Origin: Epiperipatus broadwayi
Lineage: Eukaryota > Onychophora > Udeonychophora > Euonychophora > Peripatidae
Length of the DNA: 64,000 nucleotides
NCBI GenBank assembly: GCA_028023455.1
Contig: JAQFVV010000027.1
Coordinates: 9,423,845 to 9,487,844 of the forward strand
Direction: 5' to 3'
The notes under the pieces are model-generated. The model was not told where the DNA came from. It did no database searches and saw only the letters and a program-made list of their open reading frames with translations. Within the stretch, counting starts at the first letter, position 1. Every line of letters starts with the position of its first letter. Positions 11,985-22,937 of this stretch are shown here, piece after piece. Made by a program: the position numbers and the translations under genes.

Positions 11985-12410
11985 TCCAAAATCCAAAGCT
12001 TCTCACTGATGAAAGCCATTAACTTGAACTAGTCTGAGGATATTGGATAGGATAGCCCTGAATACGAATTTACTAAGCACTATTATCTAATATCTATTAG
12101 TTACTAAAACTTACACTAGGTGGCATAGGGATAATGAAAATGGAGTCATGAGTGAATTATTCAAATTTGAAAAATACTCTGCTGTTTTTGTCTACGAACT
12201 TCAAACATTAAAAGCCTGTGAAAGCAAACCAGATACAAAAGTAACAACATTTTTTCCTCCCTTTAATGCCACCAGGTGCGAGCTTAAATAACCAATAGAT
12301 GCTAGGTAGTGTGTGCATCATAATCTCCAGTATCTATCGATTACTAAAACTAGCACGAAGTGATACTATTGTGGGGAAAATTTTTGCTATATTTTAATAG
12401 TTTGTGTAAG
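11985..12410. repeat. family B foldback relics
   Basis: Two degenerate pieces of the family B arm are visible. 11990-12150 contains AAAGCTTCTCACTGATGAAAGCC, ACTAGTCTGAGGATATTGGAT and TCTATTAGTTACT, the minus orientation of the arm. 12270-12410 contains CCAATAGATGCTAGGTAG and TCTATCGATTACT. Both are diverged from the intact copies at 37729-38435. Confidence 0.55.
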
Positions 12411-12984
12411 TATTAAAATAAGTATTTAATTTGAAAGTTTTTTCTGTAGAAAAAAAAAAAATCCTTATTTTATAACATTGTATTTTATCGCAAAATTGAA
12501 TAGTAACAATAATTTTATAATGTGAACCAGTGCATGAAAAAATTGCTCTTTATTCTAAAACATAGGACAATTCTTCTCTAGAACAGTTTAATATATATAT
12601 AGAGAGAGAGATTCAGAATTTTTTTAAGTGTAACATTTATCAAAAGAGATTATGAATTAATTTTTACAAAAAAATTTTAACAATGACAAAAATTGTATAG
12701 TAATAGTTATTAAAAACAACACTTTGGACAAACTAAGTAAAAAATAAATAAATTGGTCAATATTTTTTTTCATCCATATAAAATCAAAGTTGATAAGTAA
12801 AAAATTATTACTGTTTTTATGTGCTTACAAGTTTAGAATTTACCTTACTTGACTAAAGTTCAAAAATCCTTGTTTAAATAATTCATTAAGGACTAAAAAT
12901 ACTAGGACAAAATACTCCAGATACAAACACTCCTAAAGTAAGTTTTCTCTTTGATAAATAATCTTCAGGTAAAGTCTAATTATT
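12411..12984. other. AT-rich DNA, nothing recognised
   Basis: Homopolymer A/T runs and a short AG dinucleotide run near 12600 are present. No gene or structured element was found. Confidence 0.4.
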
Positions 12985-13290
12985 TTTATATTATAAGTAT
13001 CATTTGCATCCATTCAGATCCATAGTATGAAATCTCCAAATTTAATCTATTTCTTCGATTCATAGCTTCTTTGATCTCCATCATTACAGCAAACTTTCTT
13101 AACCATCTTACATGTAGTCTATTTGTAGGTATTTTATAAAATCTTAGGATCCAGTTTAAGACTTTTAACTATGTGGCTTTTGGTATTTCTTCTGGCATCA
13201 TGTCTAGTCCAGCTCCATTTCGGTCTTTTCTTTCAATGATGTCAGTAATATCTGTTTGTTCTCTTACTCATATATTTAGCTTTCAAATTC
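12985..13290 (-). pseudogene. RTE-like LINE C-terminal relic
   Basis: The minus strand reads through frameshifts as the conserved C-terminal region of an RTE-type LINE protein: a ...TDIIE segment, GAGLDMMPEEIPKAT, LKVLNWILRFYKI, TNRLHVRWLRKFAVMMEI and NRRNRLNLE. This corresponds to the family pattern WAGH...RW...LNW-PR...RP--RW-DEI...AG--W-R-A-DR--W. It matches by eye the piece at 39745-40390. No catalytic domain is included, so it is a fragment. Confidence 0.6.
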
Positions 13291-13774
13291 TTTAAATTAT
13301 TAATTTTAAACTATATAAATATACTATTATTTATAAGTGATGTATTTATCTGGATATATTTATATACAAATGTATGCTAATGCCCTCTACAATGGTTCAG
13401 CATATTGTTAAAATAAAGACCCTTAGAATTAAAGGTTCCAAATCAAAGCTCACTTCTTTCATTTCTGGTATTCAAATGCCACATGATTCCCCTGGCGATA
13501 AACATTTTGCAAAAATGCATTCTCTTGGAAGTACTGCTTGTGAGTGAATTATGAGTGTAATAAATTCGCATAAAATAATTTAAAATATTATTCTAGCTTT
13601 TATAGTTGTGTCTTTTGTAATCGACTTTTTTTTAACAAACTTTGCAAGTACCATGAATATTGCAGTTGTCTTGATGGTGATCCATTGTGCATAAGACAAT
13701 AAATAAGAAATAGCATTAAAATCTATGTTAAATTTTAATTGTTTATTTATATCTGCAAGTTAAAATTATATATA

Positions 13775-14240
13775 CAAGATGTAACAATTTAATTTTCCGG
13801 CATGGCCATGTGGTATTCATCTGTGACCATATGATTATTGAACATTCATGTTTGAACATGTTTAAGCTAACAATATGTAAATTTTAAATGGATAGAACTA
13901 CTTGTTAGTTAACTATTGAGAAGGTAAATATTCACACACACTTTAGCATAAAAATGGGTCATAGCGCACTCATTGTGAGAGATTTTTTGGCCAAAAAAAT
14001 CAATTACACAACTAGATTATCTGGCCTATTCATCTGACTTAGCTTACTATGATTTTTGATTATTTTCAAAATTAAAAACTGCATTGAAAGGATGAAGATT
14101 TTCTACTGTAACTGTTCTAGGTGTGCTACCAGAAATGAGAACATCATTTTAATCAGTATATACATACACAAGGGGACTTTACACTTCCACATGTATATTT
14201 TATGAAGGTGCACTCTGGGAATTAAATTGTCACACGTCTT
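13775..14240 (+). mobile_element. mariner-type transposon, internally deleted
   Basis: Inverted ends AAGATGTAACAATTTAATTTTCC (about 13776-13798) and GGGAATTAAATTGTCACACGTCTT (about 14217-14240) bracket transposase remnants. The plus strand reads HSALIVRDFLAKK and then, after a frameshift, LDYLAYSSDLAYYDF, LFSKLKTALKG and CIFYEG. These correspond to the family blocks NAPAH-A--VR-FLA, PPYSPDLAP-DF-LF, PKLK--LKG and YFEG. The D of the PDLAP-DF block is the third catalytic aspartate of DD34D transposases. At 466 bp against the usual 1.3 kb, most of the ORF is missing. Confidence 0.75.
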
Positions 14241-14606
14241 ATATATATATGAATTAATGGTACTATAAGATGTGATACACCCATCTCACAGTCTCTTGGG
14301 CATAGTAAAAAGTAATCAGGTTAGGGTGATGTGCATAAGTTTCTAAATTGGTTTTGAGATCTTCAGTGGGAATATCATTGGGTGAAATTTTGTCTTCTAT
14401 TGCTCTTAACCTTCCATCTTACATAGTTCAATCTTTTAGTATTTTCAGCAGTGAGTATTCAGGAATGGGGAGAAATTCTTTAAGGTTCTTCAGTTGTCAT
14501 TTATCTCCTACAATTCCTAAGTAGCATTGCTATAATCTACTTAAATTGCTTTTACATTTCTGAAAAAGTGAGGAACATATAATCTCCTGTTAATGATTTA
14601 ATTAAC
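14241..14606. other. no gene identified
   Basis: AT-rich DNA with one GC-richer patch near 14280-14350. No feature recognised. Confidence 0.35.
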
Positions 14607-14872
14607 ATTACTATTCAAAAACAGGCAAAAACTCACTATACATATGCCACACACAGCAAGCTAGAGTAATCAATGGATGCCAGAAGGCTTGTGCATAAAA
14701 TTCCCATCTAGTGCCTACTCATCCAATATCCCCAGACTAGTTTCTGGCATCCATTAGTTACTCTAGCTTGCTGTGTGTGACATACGTATAGTGAGTTTTG
14801 CCTGTTTTAACAACAGTTATACACAAGCATAAGAGGTGGTGGTCATGTTATGTTTATTGGCTTATTACTATT
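14607..14872. mobile_element. family B short foldback with 9-bp target duplication
   Basis: The arms AAACAGGCAAAAACTCACTATA...CACACAGCAAGCTAGAGTAATC and their inverse (14618-14808) form a hairpin; most of the long arm is deleted. The tail continues as CAACAGTTATACACAAGCATAAGAGGTGG...TTTATTGGCTT, as in the 38.4 kb copy. ATTACTATT flanks both sides (14607-14615 and 14864-14872), a likely target duplication. Confidence 0.65.
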
Positions 14873-15329
14873 AATTGATAATCAATTTTTGTAAACAGGA
14901 ACAAATTAATTGACTGTAAATTTCTAAGATTTCTTATTTTCTAGTTCATTAAATATATATAATTAATTTACAAAATCTCAACATCTATTATATATATATA
15001 TATATATATCAGTTTTTAGTTCACTAATTATATTTATAAATGCACACAGACATATTATGAATTTTTTATTTTTAAATCATTGTTACATTTACCCGCAATA
15101 GCTACAATATGGTTTTGTTACATAAATACTACAAGCAATATCTCTTACTGCTCCTAAGAAAAGTATTTTTGCCTTATATAATTATCATTCCAAATTTGAT
15201 TTTTTTTATAAGCATTATTTACAATATATATTCAAATATTTGTGTAAAAAACATTTTTTAAATGTAGTCATAAAATCACAAAAATAAAAAATAAAATTAC
15301 GTTTGTTTAGAACAGCTTCTAGCTGGAAT
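14873..15329. other. AT-rich DNA with (TA)n
   Basis: A (TA) microsatellite lies near 14990-15010. Nothing else recognised. Confidence 0.5.
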
Positions 15330-16225
15330 CAGTTGATTTTTTTTTTTTACAGTTATTATAATGAAATAAATGTGCTTTTTATTACTGTAAACATTAGTTA
15401 TATTAAATATTATTAATTTCAAATTTGCAAATGTTTGTGCATCTGCATAATGAGGTGTTTTTATATATATAATCTAAAGCTGAGTGCACTTTCGGCAAAG
15501 TTTGTCATAATCATAGCTGTCTTAAATTATTGTCCCTGTCTCTTTATTTGTTTTATAATGTAATTACATATGCATATTTATTTAAATTAGGCATTTAAAT
15601 ATTCCATTTGTTCGATAATTGTATGCTTTTTTTTTTTGAGACAATGAAAAACAGTTTGATCATAGCTTCGGCCCACAAACAGTCATTTTATTGTATATGG
15701 CGTGTGCTGACAGAAAAAGAAAGATTAAGAGATATGGTTTACTGCCAACCATTGAAATGTAATAAACAAAAGGGAATACAGTGTCCAATTATCTACCAAA
15801 TGACATATTTATATGGACTAATTTAAATGAAAATGTTATTAAAACAGGCAAAACTCTCCATACAGTAGTGCCACTCACTTGCCAACCAGAGTAATCAATG
15901 GATGGCACTACTGTATGGAGAGTTTTGCCTGTTTAATAACAGTTATGTGCTAGCATAAGAAATAGTGATCATGTGATGTTAAATGAAAATGCATGCATAA
16001 TTACATTACAATATAAATAATGCAGGAAAAATAATTAATTTAAGAGAGCTATGATTATGATGAATTTCACCCAAAGTGCACTCAGTTTTAGATTATAAAG
16101 AAGAACGAAACCATTTCATTGTGCAGATAAACAAACGTGCAAATTTGAATTATAAATACGAACTAAGTGAAAAATCATTATTATAATATTCGTCCAAACA
16201 AGCAAAAAAAAAAAAAAAACAGCAA
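15330..16225. mobile_element. family J long palindrome, copy 2, with nested insertion
   Basis: The left arm (about 15330-15640) and right arm (about 15770-16225, after removing the nested element) are inverted copies. Examples: TAATCTAAAGCTGAGTGCACTTT pairs with AAAGTGCACTCAGTTTTAGATTA, and TCATAATCATAGCTGTCTTAA pairs with TTAAGAGAGCTATGATTATGA. The centre contains ATTTAAATATTCCATTT, shared with the copy at 9840-10800. A family B element sits inside the right arm at 15836-15978, so family J was there first. Confidence 0.75.
15823..15991. mobile_element. family B mini-foldback with 13-bp target duplication
   Basis: The element 15836-15978 has arms AAAACAGGCAAAACTCTCCATACAGTAGTGCCA and their inverse, and ends in the family tail ...TAAGAAATAGTGATCATGTGATG. 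TTAAATGAAAATG occurs directly on both sides (15823-15835 and 15979-15991). A 13-bp duplication is longer than cut-and-paste transposons usually make and suggests target-primed insertion. Confidence 0.8.
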
Positions 16226-16574
16226 TAATTTGCAGAAGATGAAAATCTATTTTAATTTAGAGTACAAATGGGTATGAGATACTAATAAATTCGAAAAGGA
16301 GGCATAAACTTATACAAGCTGAATTTAAACTAATTTGATTTTTGGAAAATAGGGACATATTTTGGAAGGTACTGAAACATACACCAATAGAATTAAAAAA
16401 AATTATATGAATTTTTAAGGTATTTGAAAATTTATAATGGTTTTACATACTAGTTGCAACCATTGCTGGTTAAATAACTATACTAGAAAATTGAGTTCAA
16501 AATTTGAAGTATTTGAACATAAATCATTGGCTCAAATAGAATGAAATAATGCAATGAGTCAGTGCCCTCTGTCG

Positions 16575-16965
16575 GAAGAAAGGTGTTTCACTAACTTTTA
16601 TTTATAGTTCTGAGATTTGGACACAATAGAAAGGCAATGCAAATAGAACTGACTGGTTTGCAAAGTACGGGGAGATATAGTGAGATTAACAAGGGGAGAG
16701 TGAAAGCAAACTACATAGTGATAGAACAAGAGAAGCAGATATAATTGACATTGAAAAAAATTACAAGAAGCAGAGCCAGGCATGGGGTTAGAATTGACAA
16801 CAACTAAAGTTCTGAATTAAATTTTAAGAGAATGTTAAATCATAGAAAGAGATCTTATGAAATGTTAGAGGAGATGAAGGTTGCTGGAAGCGTGAAAAAG
16901 CGAAGTTATAGATCAGAGAAACTAAATTAAACACAGACCTTTGTCCTAAAGTGGATCAGTTAATG
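16575..16965 (+). pseudogene. RTE-like LINE C-terminal relic
   Basis: The plus strand reads through frameshifts as YSSEIWT (family YGSETWT), then TREADIIDIEKNYKKQSQAWG (family T-VTDIIEKI--LKW-WAGH), EEMKVAGSVKKRS and TQTFVLKWIS followed by a stop. It is a 3' fragment of the same family as 39745-40390, whose end reads ETFILQWLDNG-stop. Several stops make it non-functional. Confidence 0.65.
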
Positions 16966-17794
16966 GCAATATAATTGACATTAATATTTTTAAAAAAGTA
17001 TTATTTCCAAGTTCATTTAAAATGATTTTTTAGGAATCGGGTTTGTAAATTATCAGTGTTTTTGGACTTGATAGCTCCATGAATAACTTTAAATTATCAA
17101 TATTACATATTTGATATATCCATAAATTATTTATGAACCTGTTAGAATTTAATATTACGTATGTAGATAATACATCTGACAAAACTAGATGATAGAAGTT
17201 TCACTGTAAACAGACATTACAGAAAAAAAACTGAGGAGATTTGGTCAGTAAACATATGAAAGAGATTAGCAAAAGCATTAAGAGAAACTGCATGGCAGTA
17301 TGTTTTTGTATATATGTTTGTTATGATATTGGATTTTGAAACTCACTTCTTGGTATTTTCTTAATACTTGTATCATTTAATAAGATATTTGTATATGCCA
17401 TCACCCTTGCAGGAGTCTTTTTTTTTATTTCAAACTTTTTTTATCAAATATATTTTCATAACAAAGACTATTATAATGAATTGATTAATGTATCCACCTG
17501 ACATCTCTACAGCTTGTAGTTCAAATCACAATGAGATTTGGATATTTTTATTAGATTGTAATTAAGAAGATTTTTTTTTATGCCACAGGCCCATAGCCAA
17601 TTTTAACTATTCAATTGTTGGTCAGTAAATATACGTCAGCTAGATATTAGAACAGCCTAGGAAAACCTTCATCAACTAGCATTTGTCTAACTTGGTACAT
17701 AGTCTTCCGCCCCCCCCCTCCCATGCAAGCGGTATTTAATATTGATCATCCATTTATAATAATTCTATTGATGAGGCTACAGGAAATATATTTA
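16966..17794. other. no gene identified
   Basis: AT-rich DNA. A run of nine cytosines with flanking pyrimidines lies near 17708-17722. Nothing else recognised. Confidence 0.4.
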
Positions 17795-18030
17795 AGATAG
17801 AGCAGAATTTGCACTCTAACACCATCTAGTGTTAGCTTAATTAATCAATAATTATCAGATTATTTAAAATCCCTATCCTTAGTATTTAAATACTCAGACT
17901 AGTTTCTGTAACAGTGTAGGTTCTAAAAGGTGTAATCACTGAACTGTATTCAGATCTATATAACTGTTCATACAGATTGATTTGAGTTCAAAATCTTAGG
18001 CTCAGAACTTTAACTTGCCATTTAGAATAA
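17795..18030 (+). repeat. family B relic
   Basis: Degenerate pieces in family order: ACCATCTAGTGTTAGC, AATCCCTATCC, CTCAGACTAGTTTCTG, ACTGTATTCAGATCTATATAAC and GATTTGAGTTCAAAA. Too decayed to define its ends. Confidence 0.4.
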
Positions 18031-18479
18031 AATTAAAAGTCATTGTTGGATACATGCCCACATTCCTTCAAAACTTTCTGAGTCCAAACTACATTGATAC
18101 GATCAAAGTTCAGAAACCAATCTGGGAATAGGAATTTAACTGCTGAAAATAAGGATTTTATATGCATCTGATAATCACAGATTAAGCTTACCCCAGATGG
18201 CCTTAGTTTGGAGAGCTGCTCCTGTCTTATTATGTTTGAAAGTTTGTTGGTTTTAACAGTTATGTAGAATTTTTGTCCAATTAAGAATCCTATACATTGT
18301 CCTATTACTGGTAACCATTTTATGTGTGTTTATTTAAACATACACACACACATAACATAATCTTAATTTTTTTAAATATCTTATTTGTTTTATTATAAAA
18401 TATAATTATAAATCCTGCGTTGTAATTGTTTCATAATATTCTCTCAAATTCATTTTAAATATTTGTCCATTGTACTCGT

Positions 18480-18605
18480 TCTTAATTTTTCTCTATAAAT
18501 AATCTTTTTTCATGTTTTAACATCTCTATCCTTTTGTTCATTTGATTAATCTTTAGGGTTTTCATTCTTCTCTTCTAATTGTCCATGTCTCTGTTCCTTC
18601 TCATT
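18480..18605 (-). pseudogene. LINE C-terminal scrap (ETWT motif)
   Basis: The minus strand reads GTETWTIRREE near 18560-18600, matching the YGSETWT...RRE pattern that follows the reverse transcriptase in several LINE clades. It lies downstream, on the same strand, of the reverse transcriptase scrap at 18965-19265, with a family A repeat between them, so the two may be one interrupted element. Confidence 0.4.
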
Positions 18606-18624
18606 CTATCACTACCTGTCATAT

Positions 18625-18945
18625 CTTACTTTACCTTCAAATAATGGACTAATCCAGATTCCGTCATCTATATCAGACTGAGCATTCATCCCTATGAACC
18701 TATGCACATATTGTTAGATAACGCATAGCCAATGGCAAGGACGGATCAATGGGTGATGATGTTCACTGAATCTGAATGTTTTCATTGAGGATGAGGATTT
18801 GGCAATAAATAGTCTTTTTTAAGGTAAGGTCAGAGAGCTACTATCAAATCTGAACTGCAGTATATATCTTCTCCAGAGAGCTACTATCAAACCGGAAAGA
18901 TAGAATACACATTCTTCAGGCAATAGTAGTTAATTAAGAATTTCA
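18625..18945 (+). repeat. family A dispersed repeat, copy 2
   Basis: Shares with the other two copies TCTTACTTTACCTTCAAATAATGGACTAATCCAG, a GAGCATTCAT block, ATAGCCAATGGCAAGGA, CACTGAATCTGAATG and a duplicated GAGAGCTACTATCAAA block. It is shorter at the 3' side than the copy at 53095. Confidence 0.65.
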
Positions 18946-18964
18946 TTACTATTTAAAAACTCAT

Positions 18965-19265
18965 ACTTACTACATAGCTCTCTATCTGGTTACTGATCAA
19001 ACTTATTCTCTCGATCTATTTTTATTGTTTTAGTTTTACTAGTATTAATTTTTATAAATTTCTTAGAAACTCCATCTATCCTTTTTAATGTTTTATTTAG
19101 TTCATTTTCACTGGCCATAAGTACTTCCCTATAGCCAGTAATTTGCCCCCAATGGTTATCTCTATATTTATCAAAACAACATCAGATTCTTTAATTTTAT
19201 ATCTGCTGATTTTAATGAGCACATAAATAATTTTTTAGTATTTCAGATAGAAACGCTAAGAATGT
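18965..19265 (-). pseudogene. LINE reverse transcriptase scrap
   Basis: The minus strand reads EVLMASENELNKTLKRID and then KKFIKINTSKTKTIKID, matching the post-catalytic block LIA-SE-EL---L, GL-IN--KTK-M of non-LTR reverse transcriptases. The preceding catalytic box is not readable in frame. Fragmentary and inactive. Confidence 0.5.
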
Positions 19266-19699
19266 AAATCCATTTCATCCAAACACGTCTAAAACATTAC
19301 TAGTTAGATTCTCAAAGAATCATTTAAATGAACTTAAATAATATAAAATAATGTAATCTGGTTTGATTAATATAAAAACAAAAATCCACCGCTAATAAAG
19401 TTTCAGCCTTTTCAAATATCAATCTTGATTTATTACTATATAACAAACCAAAGGACAGATTAAACGGATCATCTTTTATCTCACAAAATAGTTTTGGCAT
19501 ACATATAAGAAAAGGTAGACATTTAAATAATTCTTTGGGAATCTAGCTAGTAACATTTGTATCTATTTGGTCCATAAATAGATCTACGGATCCCTTCTTA
19601 GATTTCCTCAAACTTATTTCTTCTGAACTATGCCTTTCTTCTACAATATCCAACTAAGTGATAAGTGCTATGGTCAATTATTCCAAAAGTCACATAATG

Positions 19700-20340
19700 T
19701 GCAAATACTAAACTAAGAAGTGAAATTATTAATAATTTTAAAAAACATCTAAAATTATCCAAGCAATCATTCATAAACAAATTAAAAATCTGGGATGCCT
19801 ACTCCCTCATTTTCCCGATATTACCACCAATAGAAGGAGTACTATCAATCACAAATCAAAAGATAGCAAGTCTCTTCAAATTCTGGGACATGGAACCAAA
19901 ATACTTTGATCTTGCTATCAAAATAAACATGGATTCCATGCCTACGAATTGCTTCCTGAATTACAGAAGAGGGATCACAAAACTAAATCCCATATGTCAA
20001 CTATACGGAAAAGATGAGGAAACCTTTACCCATTTAATTAAAATATGCACAGGCCTAAACACATCAAAAAAAAATCATTTATGAAAGGACAAAAATTGAT
20101 TACTACACAATTACATCCCTGAAGAGTAGTATCCAAACCAAAAATTTTGCCATTGTAAGACTGTCACTTTTCCTCACAATGGCCTTATGGCTGATGAGAT
20201 GCCACAAAATCTTCCACTTCCCTCAACAAAATGAGACAAAATTCTTTCTAAACACAATCAAGAAACTAAAGAAAAGAGACAAAGTCATGGCCTCACCAAA
20301 CCGACATAAAGACACCTGGATCTTATTCGAAGTATAAATA
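19700..20340 (+). pseudogene. LINE C-terminal fragment with zinc-knuckle-like region
   Basis: The plus strand reads FINKLKIWDAYSL, then from 19890 a block ending in PICQLYGKDEETFTHLIKIC (family form C-LCG--EET--HLI--C, one cysteine replaced by Y). After a 1-nt frameshift near 20090 it continues RLSLFLTMALWLMRCHKIF and HKDTWILFEV with a stop at about 20336. The His-Cys arrangement is typical of the C-terminus of several LINE clades. It is a 5'-truncated copy of a clade different from the RTE-like pieces. Confidence 0.55.
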
Positions 20341-20739
20341 ATCCCTTAAAAATAAAAACAGAAGGACTTATTAATAGACCAACAAACTAACCCACTCTTA
20401 TTAAGTCTGTTTAAACAAAATTATACACTAGTTTCAATGTCAACACTTTACACATAAAGAATGAATATCATGTATCACAACAACTTTCATCTACTTGTAT
20501 AAGGATTAACCTGAATAAATATTTTGGAAAGAAAGAAGTGAAATGCTGTAATTATCATCAACAAATTAAACATTTTTCTCTGCTTTCAAACAGGAATTTT
20601 TTAGTGAAGGATTTAGCTTTTGAATGTCCACTCTATCATTGTGTGAAATTGTATAAAATCTTTTTCAAGGTCAATAAATAGACATTAACATCCCTTTTTA
20701 TAAATGTTCAATAATTGTTAATTTAAACCGTTAAAGCAT
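20341..20739. other. possible LINE 3' UTR, otherwise unrecognised
   Basis: Follows the LINE stop. AATAAAT occurs near 20513. A weak reverse-transcriptase-like reading on the minus strand at 20540-20720 is too short to call. Confidence 0.3.
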
Positions 20740-21200
20740 CACATTTGAATGGTTTAATACTAATACTAGACAAAGGGTAATGGTGATTATTGTTATTAAC
20801 AAACCAAAGATAACAAAATATATAGATGCTGAACTGGATTCAAATCTGTATGATTATACAAGCAAATTAGCTTCGATTGAAAACATTGTGTTTTTACTGT
20901 GGACTTATAACTTTATAGTTAACCAAAAAAATAAAAGGTGAGTGCTGGAAGGGTGCATTAGATCCAAAGATTCACATCCATTGGTGTCAGATACAAGGTT
21001 TCTTACTGATGTAACCATAAGCTAGCGACTAGTCTAGGGCTATTGGATGAGAACGCACCAGATAGGGATTAAAATGCACAATCTTCTAGAATCTATTGAT
21101 TACTATAAATTGCACTATGAGTCACTATTGTATGGAGAAATTTACTGCTGTTTTAATTGTTACTTTATTGTGTTGTTTCTGTTTAAAAACTGCCTTTCAG
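20740..21200 (-). repeat. family B single arm
   Basis: An almost complete arm in minus orientation: GATGCTGAACTGGATTCAAATC, TGAAAACATTGTGTTTTTACTG, AAAAGGTGAGTGCTGGAAGGGTGCATTAGATCC, AGTCTAGGGCTATTGGATGAG and ATCTATTGATTACT. The partner arm is absent. It lies about 1 kb upstream of the PHOSPHO2-like ORF, possibly in its 5' intron. Confidence 0.65.
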
Positions 21201-22195
21201 ACAAAAATATCTAACTACACTGCATGAAAAAGTGATTGATTTTCTCTCCGAGCTGCCTGCTGTACCATCTATGAATCAACACATCACATAGTGACTTAGT
21301 TTAACCATTCGCCACAAAAATTTTAAGCGCTAGCATCTCTGAATCATGAATTGTAACATGAAATGTTGCAGTGCATTTTGTGCCTTCGTAAATCATCTTC
21401 AATGCTTTTGTTTATTACAAAATTTTGCAAACCTCGTTGCTGCATACATAGTTTGAATCATTTCAAATATTTTAGTAGCAGTTTTACCTACTTTAAAATA
21501 AAATTTTGTAATAACATGTTATTCCGTTATGGGCAAACATATAGACCACACTGTCATATCATAAATCATGATCCGGATATTCTAACATTGTGAAGACTAT
21601 CTAATCTACATCGCTAACTAGTCACCTTTTCATTAGAATTTTCTGTGTATTAGGGAAATGTTTATATTTTCTTATCATGTGAAAATAAATCCATTGATCA
21701 AAATGTCTTCACAATTTATGTTAGATGTGTTATAGTATCCACTGATCACTTTCCTGAACCATAAATTATATTAAAAATAATGTTTACCCATAGCCTTCAA
21801 TAAATTAGCTGTAGTCATCGTATTTTTCTGAGATTTATTACATTTCATATTATCTCTTGCTTTGGTTTACAGCAATAGACTTGAGAAATAAAAATTATTT
21901 GATTAATTAGTCTAGTAAATTGGGGGGGGGGGGAATCACTTTAGGCACTCGAATGACACTTGCATTCAATCAGCCATTTGCTTGCAAGTAGATTTTGGCA
22001 TTAATTTTATTTTTAAGTAAATCTCCCAAAGTAATTCATTTAAATTATAATGTTAATATTTATTGACAGGGAGTGTTTGATTGATTATATATTTTAGATA
22101 TGGATGTATTTTTTAATACATTGTGTGTGTGTGTGTTTTTATTTAATTTCCGCTTGAAAGTAACTTCATCTTAAAATTACCAATGCATTGACATG
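21201..22195 (+). other. upstream region, probably 5' UTR intron of the phosphatase gene
   Basis: The splice acceptor at 22196-22217 means that transcribed intron must precede it, but I cannot see where the upstream exon lies. The stretch holds a G-run near 21922-21932 and a short (TG) run near 22121-22136. No promoter can be assigned. Confidence 0.4.
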
Positions 22196-22217
22196 TTTCT
22201 TTTTTTCTTTTATTTAG
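22196..22217 (+). other. 3' splice site immediately before the start codon
   Basis: A pyrimidine-rich tract of about 20 nt ends in TTTAG directly before ATG at 22218. This is a near-ideal acceptor. It supports the chosen start, since any upstream in-frame sequence is intron-like, and it implies a separate 5' non-coding exon. Confidence 0.8.
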
Positions 22218-22937
22218 ATGACTGGGAAGATTCTAGTTGCTTTTGATTTTGACTATACCTTAATTGATAACAATAGTGATACCTATATTTTTAAATTGGC
22301 TCCAAATGGGGCTATACCAGAGGATATTCAATCCATTTACAATGATCGTGGATGGACATCTTTTATGGGGCTAGTGTTTGAGTATTTACATAAATCAGGT
22401 GTTAAGATGCAGGACTATCAGTCTTGTCTTAAAGAAATTAAATGGACAAAGGGCATGAGAGAACTTCTTTTATCACTTGCTATTGGACGCTTTGAAACAA
22501 TTATTATTTCAGATGCTAATTCTGTTTTTATCAATTACTTTTTGGAGGCAAATACTTTGAAATCTGCCATAGATAAAGTTTTTACTAATCCTGCAAGTTA
22601 TAATTCGGAAGGGTGCCTTACAATCGACTGTTACCATATTCAAGACTGGTGTGATCTTAGCACCATCAATCTTTGTAAAGGACATATTTTGGAAACTTAC
22701 ATTGACGAGCGCAGAAAGGAAGGAATTTTCTTTTCACATGTAGCTTATATAGGCGATGGAACTAATGATTTATGCCCAGCTTTAAAATTAAAATCCAATG
22801 ACTTTGTGTTTCCTCGAAAAGGTTTCAAGCTACAACAAAAATTATTAAATTGTGTGAAAGAAGGGAAAAATGTAAAAGCCAAAGTTGTACCTTGGAGTGA
22901 TGGAAATGAAATATGGGAGGTATTAAAAAAATTGTAA
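22218..22937 (+). CDS. PHOSPHO2: PHOSPHO2-like HAD-family phosphatase
   Basis: A 239-residue cytosolic phosphatase of the PHOSPHO1/PHOSPHO2 family (HAD superfamily, Mg-dependent). The vertebrate PHOSPHO2 enzyme, about 241 residues, hydrolyses pyridoxal 5'-phosphate; the substrate here is inferred. Motif I is DFDYTLID at 10-17, with nucleophile D10 and acid/base D12. Motif II is IIISDANS (S98-D99). VFTNPASYNS at 121-130 is a family signature. Motif IV is GDGTNDLCP at 179-187 (D180, D184). PRKGFKLQ at 199-206 follows. No signal peptide or membrane segment is seen. The family's C-x-x-C-P-x-N-x-C segment is here C145-DLSTI-N151-L-C153, so the second Cys and the Pro are lost. The coding region is one exon and fully intact; all flanking DNA is repeat-derived. 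PHOSPHO1 is the less likely alternative. Confidence 0.93.
   Translation: MTGKILVAFDFDYTLIDNNSDTYIFKLAPNGAIPEDIQSIYNDRGWTSFMGLVFEYLHKSGVKMQDYQSCLKEIKWTKGMRELLLSLAIGRFETIIISDANSVFINYFLEANTLKSAIDKVFTNPASYNSEGCLTIDCYHIQDWCDLSTINLCKGHILETYIDERRKEGIFFSHVAYIGDGTNDLCPALKLKSNDFVFPRKGFKLQQKLLNCVKEGKNVKAKVVPWSDGNEIWEVLKKL

Noticed and set aside
20540-20720. Minus-strand reverse transcriptase motif A (DVNVYLLTLKKI)
   Set aside because: A single short resemblance with no neighbouring motif.
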